Assembly: GCF_041435195.1 (NCBI RefSeq)
Contig: NZ_CP108106.1
Span: forward strand, 1,612,001 to 1,676,000
Source of the DNA: Streptomyces sp. NBC_00224
GTDB taxonomy: Bacteria > Actinomycetota > Actinomycetes > Streptomycetales > Streptomycetaceae
Length of the DNA: 64,000 bases
Direction: 5' to 3'
The position numbers and the translations under genes are program-made. This document shows positions 1 through 6,491 of the stretch, one piece after another. Every line of letters starts with the position of its first letter. The stretch's first letter is position 1. The notes under the pieces are model-generated. The model saw nothing but the letters and a program-made list of their open reading frames with translations. It was not told where the DNA came from and did not search any database.

Positions 1-1
1 G

Positions 2-868
2 TACTTCTATCCGGACGCCACGGACTCGGATCTCGCGCTGGCGACCGACCTCAACGCCTGGTTCTTCGTGTTCGACGACCAGTTCGACGGCCCGATCGGC
101 CGGCAGCCGGACGCGGTGGCCCGGCAGATCGACATCATGCTGCGCACGATGAGCGACCGGGGCCCGGCGCCGGGCGACCCGACCAACCATCTCGCGGGCA
201 CGCTCGCGGAGTTGTGGAAGCGGCTGGGCGACGGCACTCCCCGGCTGTGGCAGGAGCGCTTCCGCGGGCACTGGCGGGAGTATCTGACGGCCTATCACTG
301 GGAGGCCATCAACCGCACCCGCACCGGGCCGCCGTCGCTGCCGGGGTTCCTGCGCGGCCGCCGCGACTCCATCGGCGTACAGCCCTGTCTGGATCTCGTC
401 GAGCGGTGCGGCCGCTACACGCTCCCCGACGAGCTGCACCGCGGGAGCCCGCTGGCCGAGATGCGCTGGATCACCGCCGATGTGGTGATCTTCGTCAACG
501 ACATCGTGTCCGCGGACAAGGAACTGGCCGCCGGGGACGTCAACAACAGCGTCATCATCCTGCACAAGGGCTCCGGGCTCTCGGTGGACCGGGCCGCCCG
601 TGAGGTCGCCCGGCTGGCCAACTCCCGGGTGGAGCACTTCCAGACACTCGCGCTGGAGCTGTCCGAGGCGCTCGCGGTCGCCGGGGTCCCGGGCCAGCTC
701 CGCGCCCAGGTCGACGACTATGTGGCGGGCATGCGGGCGCTGATGAGCGGCAATCTGGCGTGGTCGCGCACGACGGCCCGGTACGGCAAGACGGGCATCG
801 AGGCCGCGGGCCGGGGCCAGCGGCCGTGGGCCCATCTCTTCGAGGAGGAGGACGCGCTGGAAGCCTGA
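2..868 (+). CDS. Class I terpene synthase, C-terminal part (5' end outside window)
   Basis: The reading frame is already open at base 2, so the gene starts upstream of the window. Visible are the metal-binding aspartate-rich motif DDQFD (bases 74-88) and the NSE-type motif NDIVSADKE (bases about 496-522), which bind the Mg2+ cluster and the diphosphate of an isoprenyl substrate. Family knowledge: such soluble single-domain bacterial enzymes cyclise farnesyl or geranyl diphosphate to sesqui- or monoterpenes. The product cannot be told from the sequence. The C-terminal RY pair that caps the active site is present as 'ARYGK' (about base 777). About 289 codons are visible, so perhaps 40-60 residues of the N-terminus are missing. 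It converges on the CGNR gene. Confidence 0.9.
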   Translation, partial: YFYPDATDSDLALATDLNAWFFVFDDQFDGPIGRQPDAVARQIDIMLRTMSDRGPAPGDPTNHLAGTLAELWKRLGDGTPRLWQERFRGHWREYLTAYHWEAINRTRTGPPSLPGFLRGRRDSIGVQPCLDLVERCGRYTLPDELHRGSPLAEMRWITADVVIFVNDIVSADKELAAGDVNNSVIILHKGSGLSVDRAAREVARLANSRVEHFQTLALELSEALAVAGVPGQLRAQVDDYVAGMRALMSGNLAWSRTTARYGKTGIEAAGRGQRPWAHLFEEEDALEA

Positions 869-889
869 CGACCGCAGGGCCGGCAGGTC

Positions 890-1579
890 CTACGGCTCGG
901 CGTGGAGCTGGTGGCGTCGCTGGTGGCGGGCGACCCGGGCGCGGTTGCCGCAGGAGGGCCTGCACCACTCCTGGCGCGGGTGCTCCTTGAGGAAGTACCG
1001 CACGCACCGGGGCGCGTGGCAGGCCCGCAGCCTCGCCCGGTCGGGCCCGGCCAGGAAGTCGACGGCGGCGCGGGCGAGCGCGGCGCAGAGCGCCGTGACG
1101 GCGTCGGGGGTGCCGGTGCCGCGGTGGACGGCGTACGGGTCGCGGCCCTCGGGCCATTCCAGGCGCGGCACGGTGGGGACGGCGGCCGCGGCCGAGTTCA
1201 GCAGCTCCAGGGCCATCCCGGCGGGGAGCAGCCGCTGGGCGTCGGCGGGGCTCGGCGGGTCCGGCCGTACCGCGCGGGCAAAGAGGGCGCGCACGGCGGC
1301 CCGCAGCGCGCGCACCGCCGCGAGGGCCTCGGCGTCGGCCGTGAAGGCGCCGGCGGCGAAACCGTCAGCCGTGAAGCCGCCAGCCGTGAAGCAGTCAGCC
1401 GCAGAGGGTTCGGCCGCGGAGCCATGCGTATCCACAGTCGTATCCGCATCCAGCGCCGCCGCGTGCTCGCGCACCCACGTGGTCAGCCCCTCCGGCCCGC
1501 TCAGGTCGTCGGCGACCCCGCCGTGTCCGTCGTGGCGGACGGTGAGGGCGAGATCGAGAACGAGGGAGTGGGCGGCCAT
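890..1579 (-). CDS. CGNR zinc-finger (ABATE-type) putative transcriptional regulator
   Basis: The 229-residue protein ends in the CGNR zinc finger: RACHAPRCVRYFLKEH, then CRPSCGNRARVARHQRRH, with Cys pairs that should bind Zn and a basic tail that probably binds DNA. The N-terminal part, starting MAAHSLVLDLALTVRHDG, looks like the ABATE domain normally coupled to this finger. I take the ATG at 1579; the longer open frame upstream is arginine/proline-rich filler. Residues about 58-82 are an FTADG/FAAG-type five-residue repeat not expected in the family (see repeat 1332-1406). It is convergent with the terpene synthase, and no partner gene is evident. Confidence 0.8.
   Translation of the reverse strand: MAAHSLVLDLALTVRHDGHGGVADDLSGPEGLTTWVREHAAALDADTTVDTHGSAAEPSAADCFTAGGFTADGFAAGAFTADAEALAAVRALRAAVRALFARAVRPDPPSPADAQRLLPAGMALELLNSAAAAVPTVPRLEWPEGRDPYAVHRGTGTPDAVTALCAALARAAVDFLAGPDRARLRACHAPRCVRYFLKEHPRQEWCRPSCGNRARVARHQRRHQLHAEP
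1332..1406. repeat. 15-bp tandem repeat, five copies, inside the CGNR gene
   Basis: Five consecutive 15-base units with consensus close to CCGTCAGCCGTGAAG (units start at 1332, 1347, 1362, 1377 and 1392). The unit length is a multiple of three, so the frame is kept and the repeat encodes a five-residue FTA(D/G)G-like peptide array on the minus strand. Confidence 0.8.
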
Positions 1580-1737
1580 GCGGCTAATGGTAACCACGGC
1601 GGCAAGCGTTAGACGGAGACGGCGTCCGGGACCCCGGGGCGCGGGCGCTCGCCGCGCTCCGGCCCCGCCCGGCCCACGGGCCGGGCGGGTGCGCGGACGC
1701 TCGCGATCGGGCGGGGCGGCCCCGTCCGTCCCGCCGC

Positions 1738-1977
1738 TCAGGTGAGGTCGAACTCCCCGTCGCGCGCGTTCAGCACGAAGGCGCGCCACTCGCCCGGGCT
1801 GAAGATCAGCGAGGGGCTGCCGGGGCGGCCCCCGTTGCGCATCGCGATGAACCCCTCGACGAACGCGATCTGGACGTCTCCCGTCCCTTGACTGCTCGAC
1901 CTCCAGTCGGCCTTGCTGAGATCGAGATCCGGCTTGTCCCAGCCCACAAGGGTCTGCTGGGTGGTGCTCTCGGCCAC
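1738..1977 (-). CDS. DUF397 domain protein
   Basis: A 79-residue protein with the DUF397 pattern: WRSSSQGTG near the middle, VEGFIAMRNGGRPGSPSLIF, then FSPGEWRAFVLNARDGEFD at the C-terminus. The GTG at 1977 is chosen because a strong ribosome site (GGGAGGAG) lies about 8 bases upstream. Known of the family: DUF397 genes are very abundant in Streptomyces and usually sit next to an XRE-type helix-turn-helix regulator, often as a toxin-antitoxin-like or developmental pair (BldB/WhiJ type systems). No XRE partner is present here, so this copy is an orphan. Function unknown. Confidence 0.85.
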   Translation of the reverse strand: MAESTTQQTLVGWDKPDLDLSKADWRSSSQGTGDVQIAFVEGFIAMRNGGRPGSPSLIFSPGEWRAFVLNARDGEFDLT

Positions 1978-2149
1978 GTCCCTGCTCCTCCCGGTTCCCT
2001 GTCGTCCGTGGGCCAGACTAGCGATCGCATCCGGTCCGGGACAGGCCACGGAAGGAGTACCGCGACCCACCCGCGACGACGGCCGCACGGCCCCGGTGAC
2101 CGACCGCCCGCGCCCCGCGCCGAGGCCGACCGGATCCACCGGGCAGGCG

Positions 2150-3331
2150 CTACCGGCTCGGCGGCTCGGACCCCACCAGCCACATGGAGAAGAACTGCGA
2201 GCCGCCGCCGTAGGCGTGCCCCAGCGCCCTGCGGGCCCCCTCCACCTGGTGCTCCCCGGCCCGGCCCCGCACCTGGAGGGCCGCCTCGGCGAAGCGGATC
2301 ATGCCGGAGGCGCCGATGGGGTTGGTGGAGAGCACCCCGCCCGACGGGTTCACCGGGAGATCCCCGTCGAGCTCGGTGACGCCCGCCTCGGTGAGCTTCC
2401 AGCCCTCGCCCTCCGCCGCGAAGCCCAGGTTCTCCAGCCACATGGGCTCGTACCAGGAGAACGGCACGTACATCTCGACGGCGTCGATCTCGCGGCGCGG
2501 GTCGGCGATGCCCGCCTGCCGGTAGACGTCGGCGGCGCAGTCCTTGCCCGCCTGCGGGGAGACGAAGTCCTTGCCCGCGAAGAGCGTGGGCTCGCTGCGC
2601 ATCGCGCCGCCGTGCACCCAGGCGGGCGGATGGGGCGAACGGGCCGCCCCCGTACGGTCGGTGAGGACCATCGCGCACGCCCCGTCGGACGACGGACACG
2701 TCTCCGAGTAGCGGATCGGGTCCCAGAGCATCGGGGACGCCTGCACCTTCTCCAGGGTGATGTCCCGCTCGTGCAGATGCGCGTACGGGTTCAGGAGCGC
2801 GTTGCGCCGGTCCTTGTACGCGACGAGCGAGCCCACCGTGTCGGGGGCGCCGGTGCGCCGCATGTACGCGCGCACGTGCGGCGCGAAGAAGCCGCCCGCC
2901 CCGGCGAGCAGCGGCTGCTGGAAGGGGATCGGCAGCGACAGGCCCCACATGGCGTTGGACTCGGACTGCTTCTCGAAGGCCAGGGTGAGGACCGTGCCGT
3001 GGACCCGGGCGGCCACCAGGTTCGCGGCGACCAGCGCGGTCGAGCCGCCGACCGAGCCCGCCGTGTGCACCCGCAGTATGGGCTTGCCGACCGCGCCGAG
3101 CGCGTCGGCGAGGTACAGCTCCGGCATCATCAGCCCCTCGAAGAAGTCGGGGGCCTTGCCGATGACGACCGCGTCGATGTCCGCCCACCCCAACTCGGCG
3201 TCTTCCAGGGCGCGTTGGGCCGCCTCGCGGACCAGTCCCGCGATCGAGACGTCGTGCCGGGCCGCGACGTGCTTGGTCTGGCCGATTCCTACGACGGCCA
3301 CGGGTTCCTTGCTCACGGCTTCCCTGCTCAC
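2150..3331 (-). CDS. ltp3: Ltp3-like thiolase homologue (aldolase-type lipid-transfer protein)
   Basis: A 393-residue thiolase-fold protein whose sequence (APDFFEGLMMPEL, RVHTAGSVGGST, CPSSDGAC, LPVNPSGGVLSTNPIGASG, HAYGGGSQFFSMW) closely follows my memory of mycobacterial Ltp3 (Rv3523, 394 residues). The usual nucleophilic Cys of thiolases (CASG motif) is replaced in RVHTAGSVGG, so it should not do classical thiolysis. Family knowledge: Ltp proteins of this kind act with DUF35 partners as retro-aldolases in sterol side-chain removal, and Ltp3/Ltp4 are tied to C-24-branched side chains in Rhodococcus. Start GTG at 3331 overlaps the upstream stop as GTGA and has a GGAGGGGGAG ribosome site, indicating translational coupling to ltp4. 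The true substrate here is unknown. Confidence 0.88.
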   Translation of the reverse strand: MSREAVSKEPVAVVGIGQTKHVAARHDVSIAGLVREAAQRALEDAELGWADIDAVVIGKAPDFFEGLMMPELYLADALGAVGKPILRVHTAGSVGGSTALVAANLVAARVHGTVLTLAFEKQSESNAMWGLSLPIPFQQPLLAGAGGFFAPHVRAYMRRTGAPDTVGSLVAYKDRRNALLNPYAHLHERDITLEKVQASPMLWDPIRYSETCPSSDGACAMVLTDRTGAARSPHPPAWVHGGAMRSEPTLFAGKDFVSPQAGKDCAADVYRQAGIADPRREIDAVEMYVPFSWYEPMWLENLGFAAEGEGWKLTEAGVTELDGDLPVNPSGGVLSTNPIGASGMIRFAEAALQVRGRAGEHQVEGARRALGHAYGGGSQFFSMWLVGSEPPSR

Positions 3332-4383
3332 GACGGCTCCCCCTCCAGGACGGCGACGAGGTTCTGCTGGAGGCACGGCCCCGAGGTGGCGTGGGCCAGC
3401 GCCCGGTCGGACTCGCCCCGGTGGATCGCGGCGGCCGCCTCACCGATGCGGATCAGACCGGCGGCCATCACGGGGTTGGCGGCCAGCGCTCCCCCGGACG
3501 GATTGACCCGTACCGTGTCGTCCAGCCGCAGCGCCTTGCGCAGGACGACCTCCTGCGAGCTGAAGGGGGCGTGCAGTTCGGCGGTGTCGACGGGCCGCTG
3601 GAAGGCCCCGGCGCGCTCGGCTGCGAGCCGGGCCGACGGCGAGTCGGTGAGGTCGCGCACGCCCAGGCCGTGCGCCTCGATGCGGTGGTCCATGCCCCGG
3701 ATCCAGGCGGGCCGCTCGCACAGCCCGCGCACGGCGTCCCCGGCGGCGAGGATCACGGCCGCGGCACCGTCCCCGACCGGCGGGCAGTCGCCGGTGCGCA
3801 GCGGGCGTACCAGGTAGTCGCCCTGGGGCCGTGAACCGCGCACCTGGGCGTGGCTGTTGGCGGTGGCGGAGTCCCGGCTGCGGGCCGCGACGGCGGCGAG
3901 CGCGGGCTCGTCGGTGTCGCCCGCGTCGATCAGGGCCTGCGCCTGGAGCGCGGCCAGCGCCACGGAGTCGGGCCACAGGGGCGCCACGTAGTACGGGTCG
4001 AGCTGGCGTGTCAGTACGTCACGGACCTCGCCGGGCGAGGACTTGCCATAGGAGTAGACGAGCGCGGTGTCGGCCTCGCCGGTGAGGATCTTCACCCAGG
4101 CCTCGTAGAGCGCCCAGGCGCCGTCCATCTCGACGTGCGACTCGGCGATCGGCGGCCAGGCGCCCACACCGTCGAGGGCCATGGTGAAGGAGAAGGCGCG
4201 GCCCGCGAGGTAGTCCGAGGAACCCGAGCAGGTGAAACCGATGTCGCGGGTCTTCAGCCCGGTCCGGTCGAGCACCTCGTGCAGCACCGGCATCAGCATC
4301 TCGACCTCGGAGAGCTCGTCCGTGCGGCGCCGGTGGTCGGTCTGCGCGAAGGCGACGACGGCCACATCCCGTGCGGGGCCCAT
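3328..4383 (-). CDS. ltp4: Ltp4-like thiolase homologue (aldolase-type lipid-transfer protein)
   Basis: A 351-residue thiolase-fold protein. CSGSSDYLAGRAFSF, ESHVEMDGAWALYEAW, VNPSGGALAANP and HATSGPCLQQNLVAVLEG match what I recall of mycobacterial Ltp4 (Rv3522, about 354 residues). The nucleophilic Cys position falls in the HVEMDGAWAL stretch and is not Cys, so this too looks like an aldolase-type, not a thiolytic, member. Its ATG (4383) overlaps the stop of the DUF35 gene (TGATG), and its stop overlaps the GTG of ltp3, so the three are one coupled translation unit. Inferred role: half of an Ltp3/Ltp4/DUF35 complex cleaving a C-C bond in a branched acyl-CoA side chain. Confidence 0.87.
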   Translation of the reverse strand: MGPARDVAVVAFAQTDHRRRTDELSEVEMLMPVLHEVLDRTGLKTRDIGFTCSGSSDYLAGRAFSFTMALDGVGAWPPIAESHVEMDGAWALYEAWVKILTGEADTALVYSYGKSSPGEVRDVLTRQLDPYYVAPLWPDSVALAALQAQALIDAGDTDEPALAAVAARSRDSATANSHAQVRGSRPQGDYLVRPLRTGDCPPVGDGAAAVILAAGDAVRGLCERPAWIRGMDHRIEAHGLGVRDLTDSPSARLAAERAGAFQRPVDTAELHAPFSSQEVVLRKALRLDDTVRVNPSGGALAANPVMAAGLIRIGEAAAAIHRGESDRALAHATSGPCLQQNLVAVLEGEPS

Positions 4384-5339
4384 CAGATCAGCTCCTTGTA
4401 CGTGTCGTAGTCGGCGTCGGGCTCCCCGGTGGGCCGGTAGTGGTCGGGGTGGCGGCCGGCCGACGAGGACTCGGGCCACACCGGCTCGACCCGCAGCCCC
4501 ATCCGCACCTGGTCGTAGGGGATGCCGCCGATCCGGCCGTGCAGGGCGAGGTCGGCGCCGTCGAGGGCGATGTGCGCGTAGACGTAGGGAACTTCTATGT
4601 CCAGGTTCTTCGCCTTGATGTTGACGATGCAGTACGTCGTGACGGTGCCGGCCGGGCCCACCTCCACCCGCTCGTCGGTGGCGACCCCGCACGTGGGGCA
4701 GGCCCCGCGCGGCGGCACGTACACCTTGCGGCACGACGGGCAGCGTTCACCCACCGTCCGGCGCTCGGCCAAGGCCTCGATGTACCCGGTCTGGGCGCGG
4801 CCCGGACTGTAGGTGTAGTCGAGCCGGGCCGGGGCGACGATCCCGGTGACCGGGTCCGCGAACTCGCCGCTGTGCGGGCTCGGTTCACCCGCCGCCGCCT
4901 CACTCTCGTACGGTTCGAAGCACGCGATGTCGGTGATGGCGCCGCCGCGCTCCGGCGCCCATCGCACGCGTACCCGCATGCCGGTCCGCACGGCGTCGGG
5001 GCCCGGCGCGTCCAGGGCGTGCAGCAGCGCGGTGTCGGCGCCGTCGAGCCGCACCAGGACCCAGGCGAAGGGGCGCTCCAGCGGCTGGCCCCGGCGCGGG
5101 GACGGGTTCCAGGCCCAGGTGGTGACGGTGCCGGTGGCGGCGACCTCGACGAGGTCACGGAGCTCTTCGGCGGTGGCCGGGTCGTACTCGACGGGAGGCA
5201 CCAGCGTCCGGCCGTCGCAGGTCCGCACACCGAGGACGGTCCGCTCGCGCAGCCCGGTGAGGAAGGCACTCTGGACGGGGCCGAGGGAGCGGGTGAACGG
5301 GAACTCGACCACCAGGGGGGCGCTGAGGACTTGGGGCAT
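4383..5339 (-). CDS. DUF35 OB-fold / zinc-ribbon acyl-CoA-binding protein (Rv3521-like)
   Basis: A 318-residue protein with two DUF35-like OB-fold halves (about 1-140 and 160-318) and a rubredoxin-like zinc ribbon CPSCRKVYVPPRGACPTCG near residue 195. DUF35 proteins are partners of thiolase-like aldolases; the ribbon and OB-fold contact the CoA substrate and stabilise the complex. Size, order and orientation relative to ltp4 and ltp3 match mycobacterial Rv3521-Rv3522-Rv3523. Start ATG 5339 is preceded by AAGGAA. The gap to echA19 upstream (186 bases) is filled by a dispersed repeat with a strong hairpin, so expression from the echA19 promoter may be attenuated. Confidence 0.85.
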   Translation of the reverse strand: MPQVLSAPLVVEFPFTRSLGPVQSAFLTGLRERTVLGVRTCDGRTLVPPVEYDPATAEELRDLVEVAATGTVTTWAWNPSPRRGQPLERPFAWVLVRLDGADTALLHALDAPGPDAVRTGMRVRVRWAPERGGAITDIACFEPYESEAAAGEPSPHSGEFADPVTGIVAPARLDYTYSPGRAQTGYIEALAERRTVGERCPSCRKVYVPPRGACPTCGVATDERVEVGPAGTVTTYCIVNIKAKNLDIEVPYVYAHIALDGADLALHGRIGGIPYDQVRMGLRVEPVWPESSSAGRHPDHYRPTGEPDADYDTYKELI

Positions 5340-5380
5340 CGGTAATTCCTTCTTGAGTGCGTCGACTTGGAGCCCGGGTC

Positions 5381-5524
5381 CGCGCCCCTTCAGGGGCGCG
5401 GGGCTGTGACATATATGCGGCTCCGCCGCGATGGGGGTCCCCCCTGTTCGAGCGAAGCCGAGAACTTGGGGGAGCGACCAGCCACAGACGGCCCGCAGTC
5501 GAATCACCGCACTTCCAGTGGAGC
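5381..5524 (-). repeat. Dispersed intergenic repeat, copy A (with 70-base extra segment)
   Basis: On the minus strand, bases 5524-5474 match bases 11150-11200 of the plus strand at 49 of 51 positions. Both copies then end in a hairpin of the CGCGCCCCT/AGGGGCGCG type (here 5381-5400). Copy A carries about 70 extra bases (5404-5473) between the two shared parts, where copy B has six; that segment contains its own short hairpin GCGGC-GGA-GCCGC. It lies between two genes of one operon and could act as an attenuator or mRNA processing site. Confidence 0.85.
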
Positions 5525-5525
5525 G

Positions 5526-6326
5526 TCAGGCTCGCCGGTAGACGGGCGGGCGCTTCTCGGCGAAGGCGCGGGCGCCTTCCTTGGCGTCGGCGGTGTCGAA
5601 GACCGGCCAGCCGCGCCCCAGTTCGGCGGCGAGCCCGTCGGTCTCGGTCATCTCGGCGGTCTCGTACACCGAGGCCTTGACCGCCTCGACGGCGAGCGGC
5701 CCGCAGGCGTTGATCTGCTCGGCGAGGGCGAGCGCCTCCGCCAGCGCGGTGCCGTCGGCCACCACCCGCCCGACGAGCCCGATGTCCCGCGCCTCCGCCG
5801 CGCTGTAGGCCCGTCCGGTGAGCAGCATCTCCAGGGCGTGGGTGCGCGGGATCTGGCGCTGGAGCCGGACGGTCGAGCCGCCGATCGGGAAGAGCCCGCG
5901 TCTGACCTCGAAGAGCCCGAAGGTGGCGCTCTCGCCCGCCACGCGGATGTCGGTGCCCTGGAGGATCTCGGTGCCGCCCGCCACACAGGGCCCCTCGACG
6001 GCCGCGATCACGGGTTTGCGGGGGCGGTGGTGGCGCAGCATCGCCTTCCAGTGCAGATCCGGGTCGGCCTTGAGGCGGTCCCGGTACCCCTCGCCCTCCA
6101 TCCCCTTGCCCGCCAGGGCCTTGAGGTCCATGCCCGCGCAGAACGCGCCGCCGGCGCCGGTGAGGACGACCGAGCGGACCGCGTCGTCCTCGTCGGCCTC
6201 CAGCCAGCCGTCGTAGAGGCCGACCAGCATCGAGAGCGAGAGCGCGTTCTTGGCCTCCGGCCGGTTGAGCGTGAGTACGAGTGTGGCGCCCTCGCGCCGC
6301 ACGGTGAGGTGTTCGGTGCCACCCAT
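5526..6326 (-). CDS. echA19: Enoyl-CoA hydratase, EchA19-like
   Basis: A 266-residue crotonase-fold protein: TLNRPEAKNALS, GAGGAFCAGMDLKA (oxyanion hole), VEGPCVAGGTEILQGTDIRVAGESATFGLFE, FAEKRPPVY at the end. The block after VEGP is very close to mycobacterial EchA19, which hydrates unsaturated sterol side-chain CoA thioesters. Two ATGs are available; 6326 is preferred because GGGAGG lies 7 bases upstream, whereas the ATG at 6332 is only one base from it. It is divergent from the fadD19-like gene, as in the mycobacterial fadD19-echA19 pair, and heads an operon that probably continues into the DUF35-ltp4-ltp3 unit. Confidence 0.9.
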   Translation of the reverse strand: MGGTEHLTVRREGATLVLTLNRPEAKNALSLSMLVGLYDGWLEADEDDAVRSVVLTGAGGAFCAGMDLKALAGKGMEGEGYRDRLKADPDLHWKAMLRHHRPRKPVIAAVEGPCVAGGTEILQGTDIRVAGESATFGLFEVRRGLFPIGGSTVRLQRQIPRTHALEMLLTGRAYSAAEARDIGLVGRVVADGTALAEALALAEQINACGPLAVEAVKASVYETAEMTETDGLAAELGRGWPVFDTADAKEGARAFAEKRPPVYRRA

Positions 6327-6349
6327 GCGCATGCCTCCCGTCGTCGGAC

Positions 6350-6363
6350 TGGAACAGGTTGCA
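6350..6363. promoter_or_regulatory. KstR-type operator box (TNNAACNNGTTNNA)
   Basis: The sequence TGGAACAGGTTGCA matches every fixed position of the KstR consensus TNNAACNNGTTNNA. It lies 24 bases upstream of the echA19 start in the fadD19/echA19 divergent region. KstR is the TetR-family repressor of sterol catabolism in mycobacteria and rhodococci. No kstR gene is in the window, so the regulator would be encoded elsewhere. Confidence 0.65.
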
Positions 6364-6387
6364 GGAGCGGGGGACGCAGTTCAATAG

Positions 6388-6413
6388 TTTTCTGACAGTC
6401 AGTCAGATTCTTT
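6388..6413. promoter_or_regulatory. Shared operator 1: TTTTCTGA-N7-TCAGATTCTTT
   Basis: An inverted repeat with arms TCTGAC and GTCAGA around five bases (6391-6407), within a longer stretch that is identical, apart from the 7-base spacer, to bases 16615-16640 upstream of the nitronate-monooxygenase-like gene. Probably the site of a TetR-type repressor common to both operons. Confidence 0.65.
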
Positions 6414-6491
6414 CGGCGGGGCCCCTTCCCAGTTGTGGTCGGCTCTGCTCTGATGACGGCCACACGGATGGCGCCGGGGTCAGGAGGAGCG

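Noticed and set aside
2001..2139. Longer DUF397 protein starting at 2139
   Set aside because: The extra residues are Arg/Gly-rich and unlike the family; GTG 1977 has the strong ribosome site.
2150..4383. Annotating the two thiolase-fold genes as acetyl-CoA acetyltransferases
   Set aside because: Both lack the nucleophilic Cys and resemble Ltp3/Ltp4.
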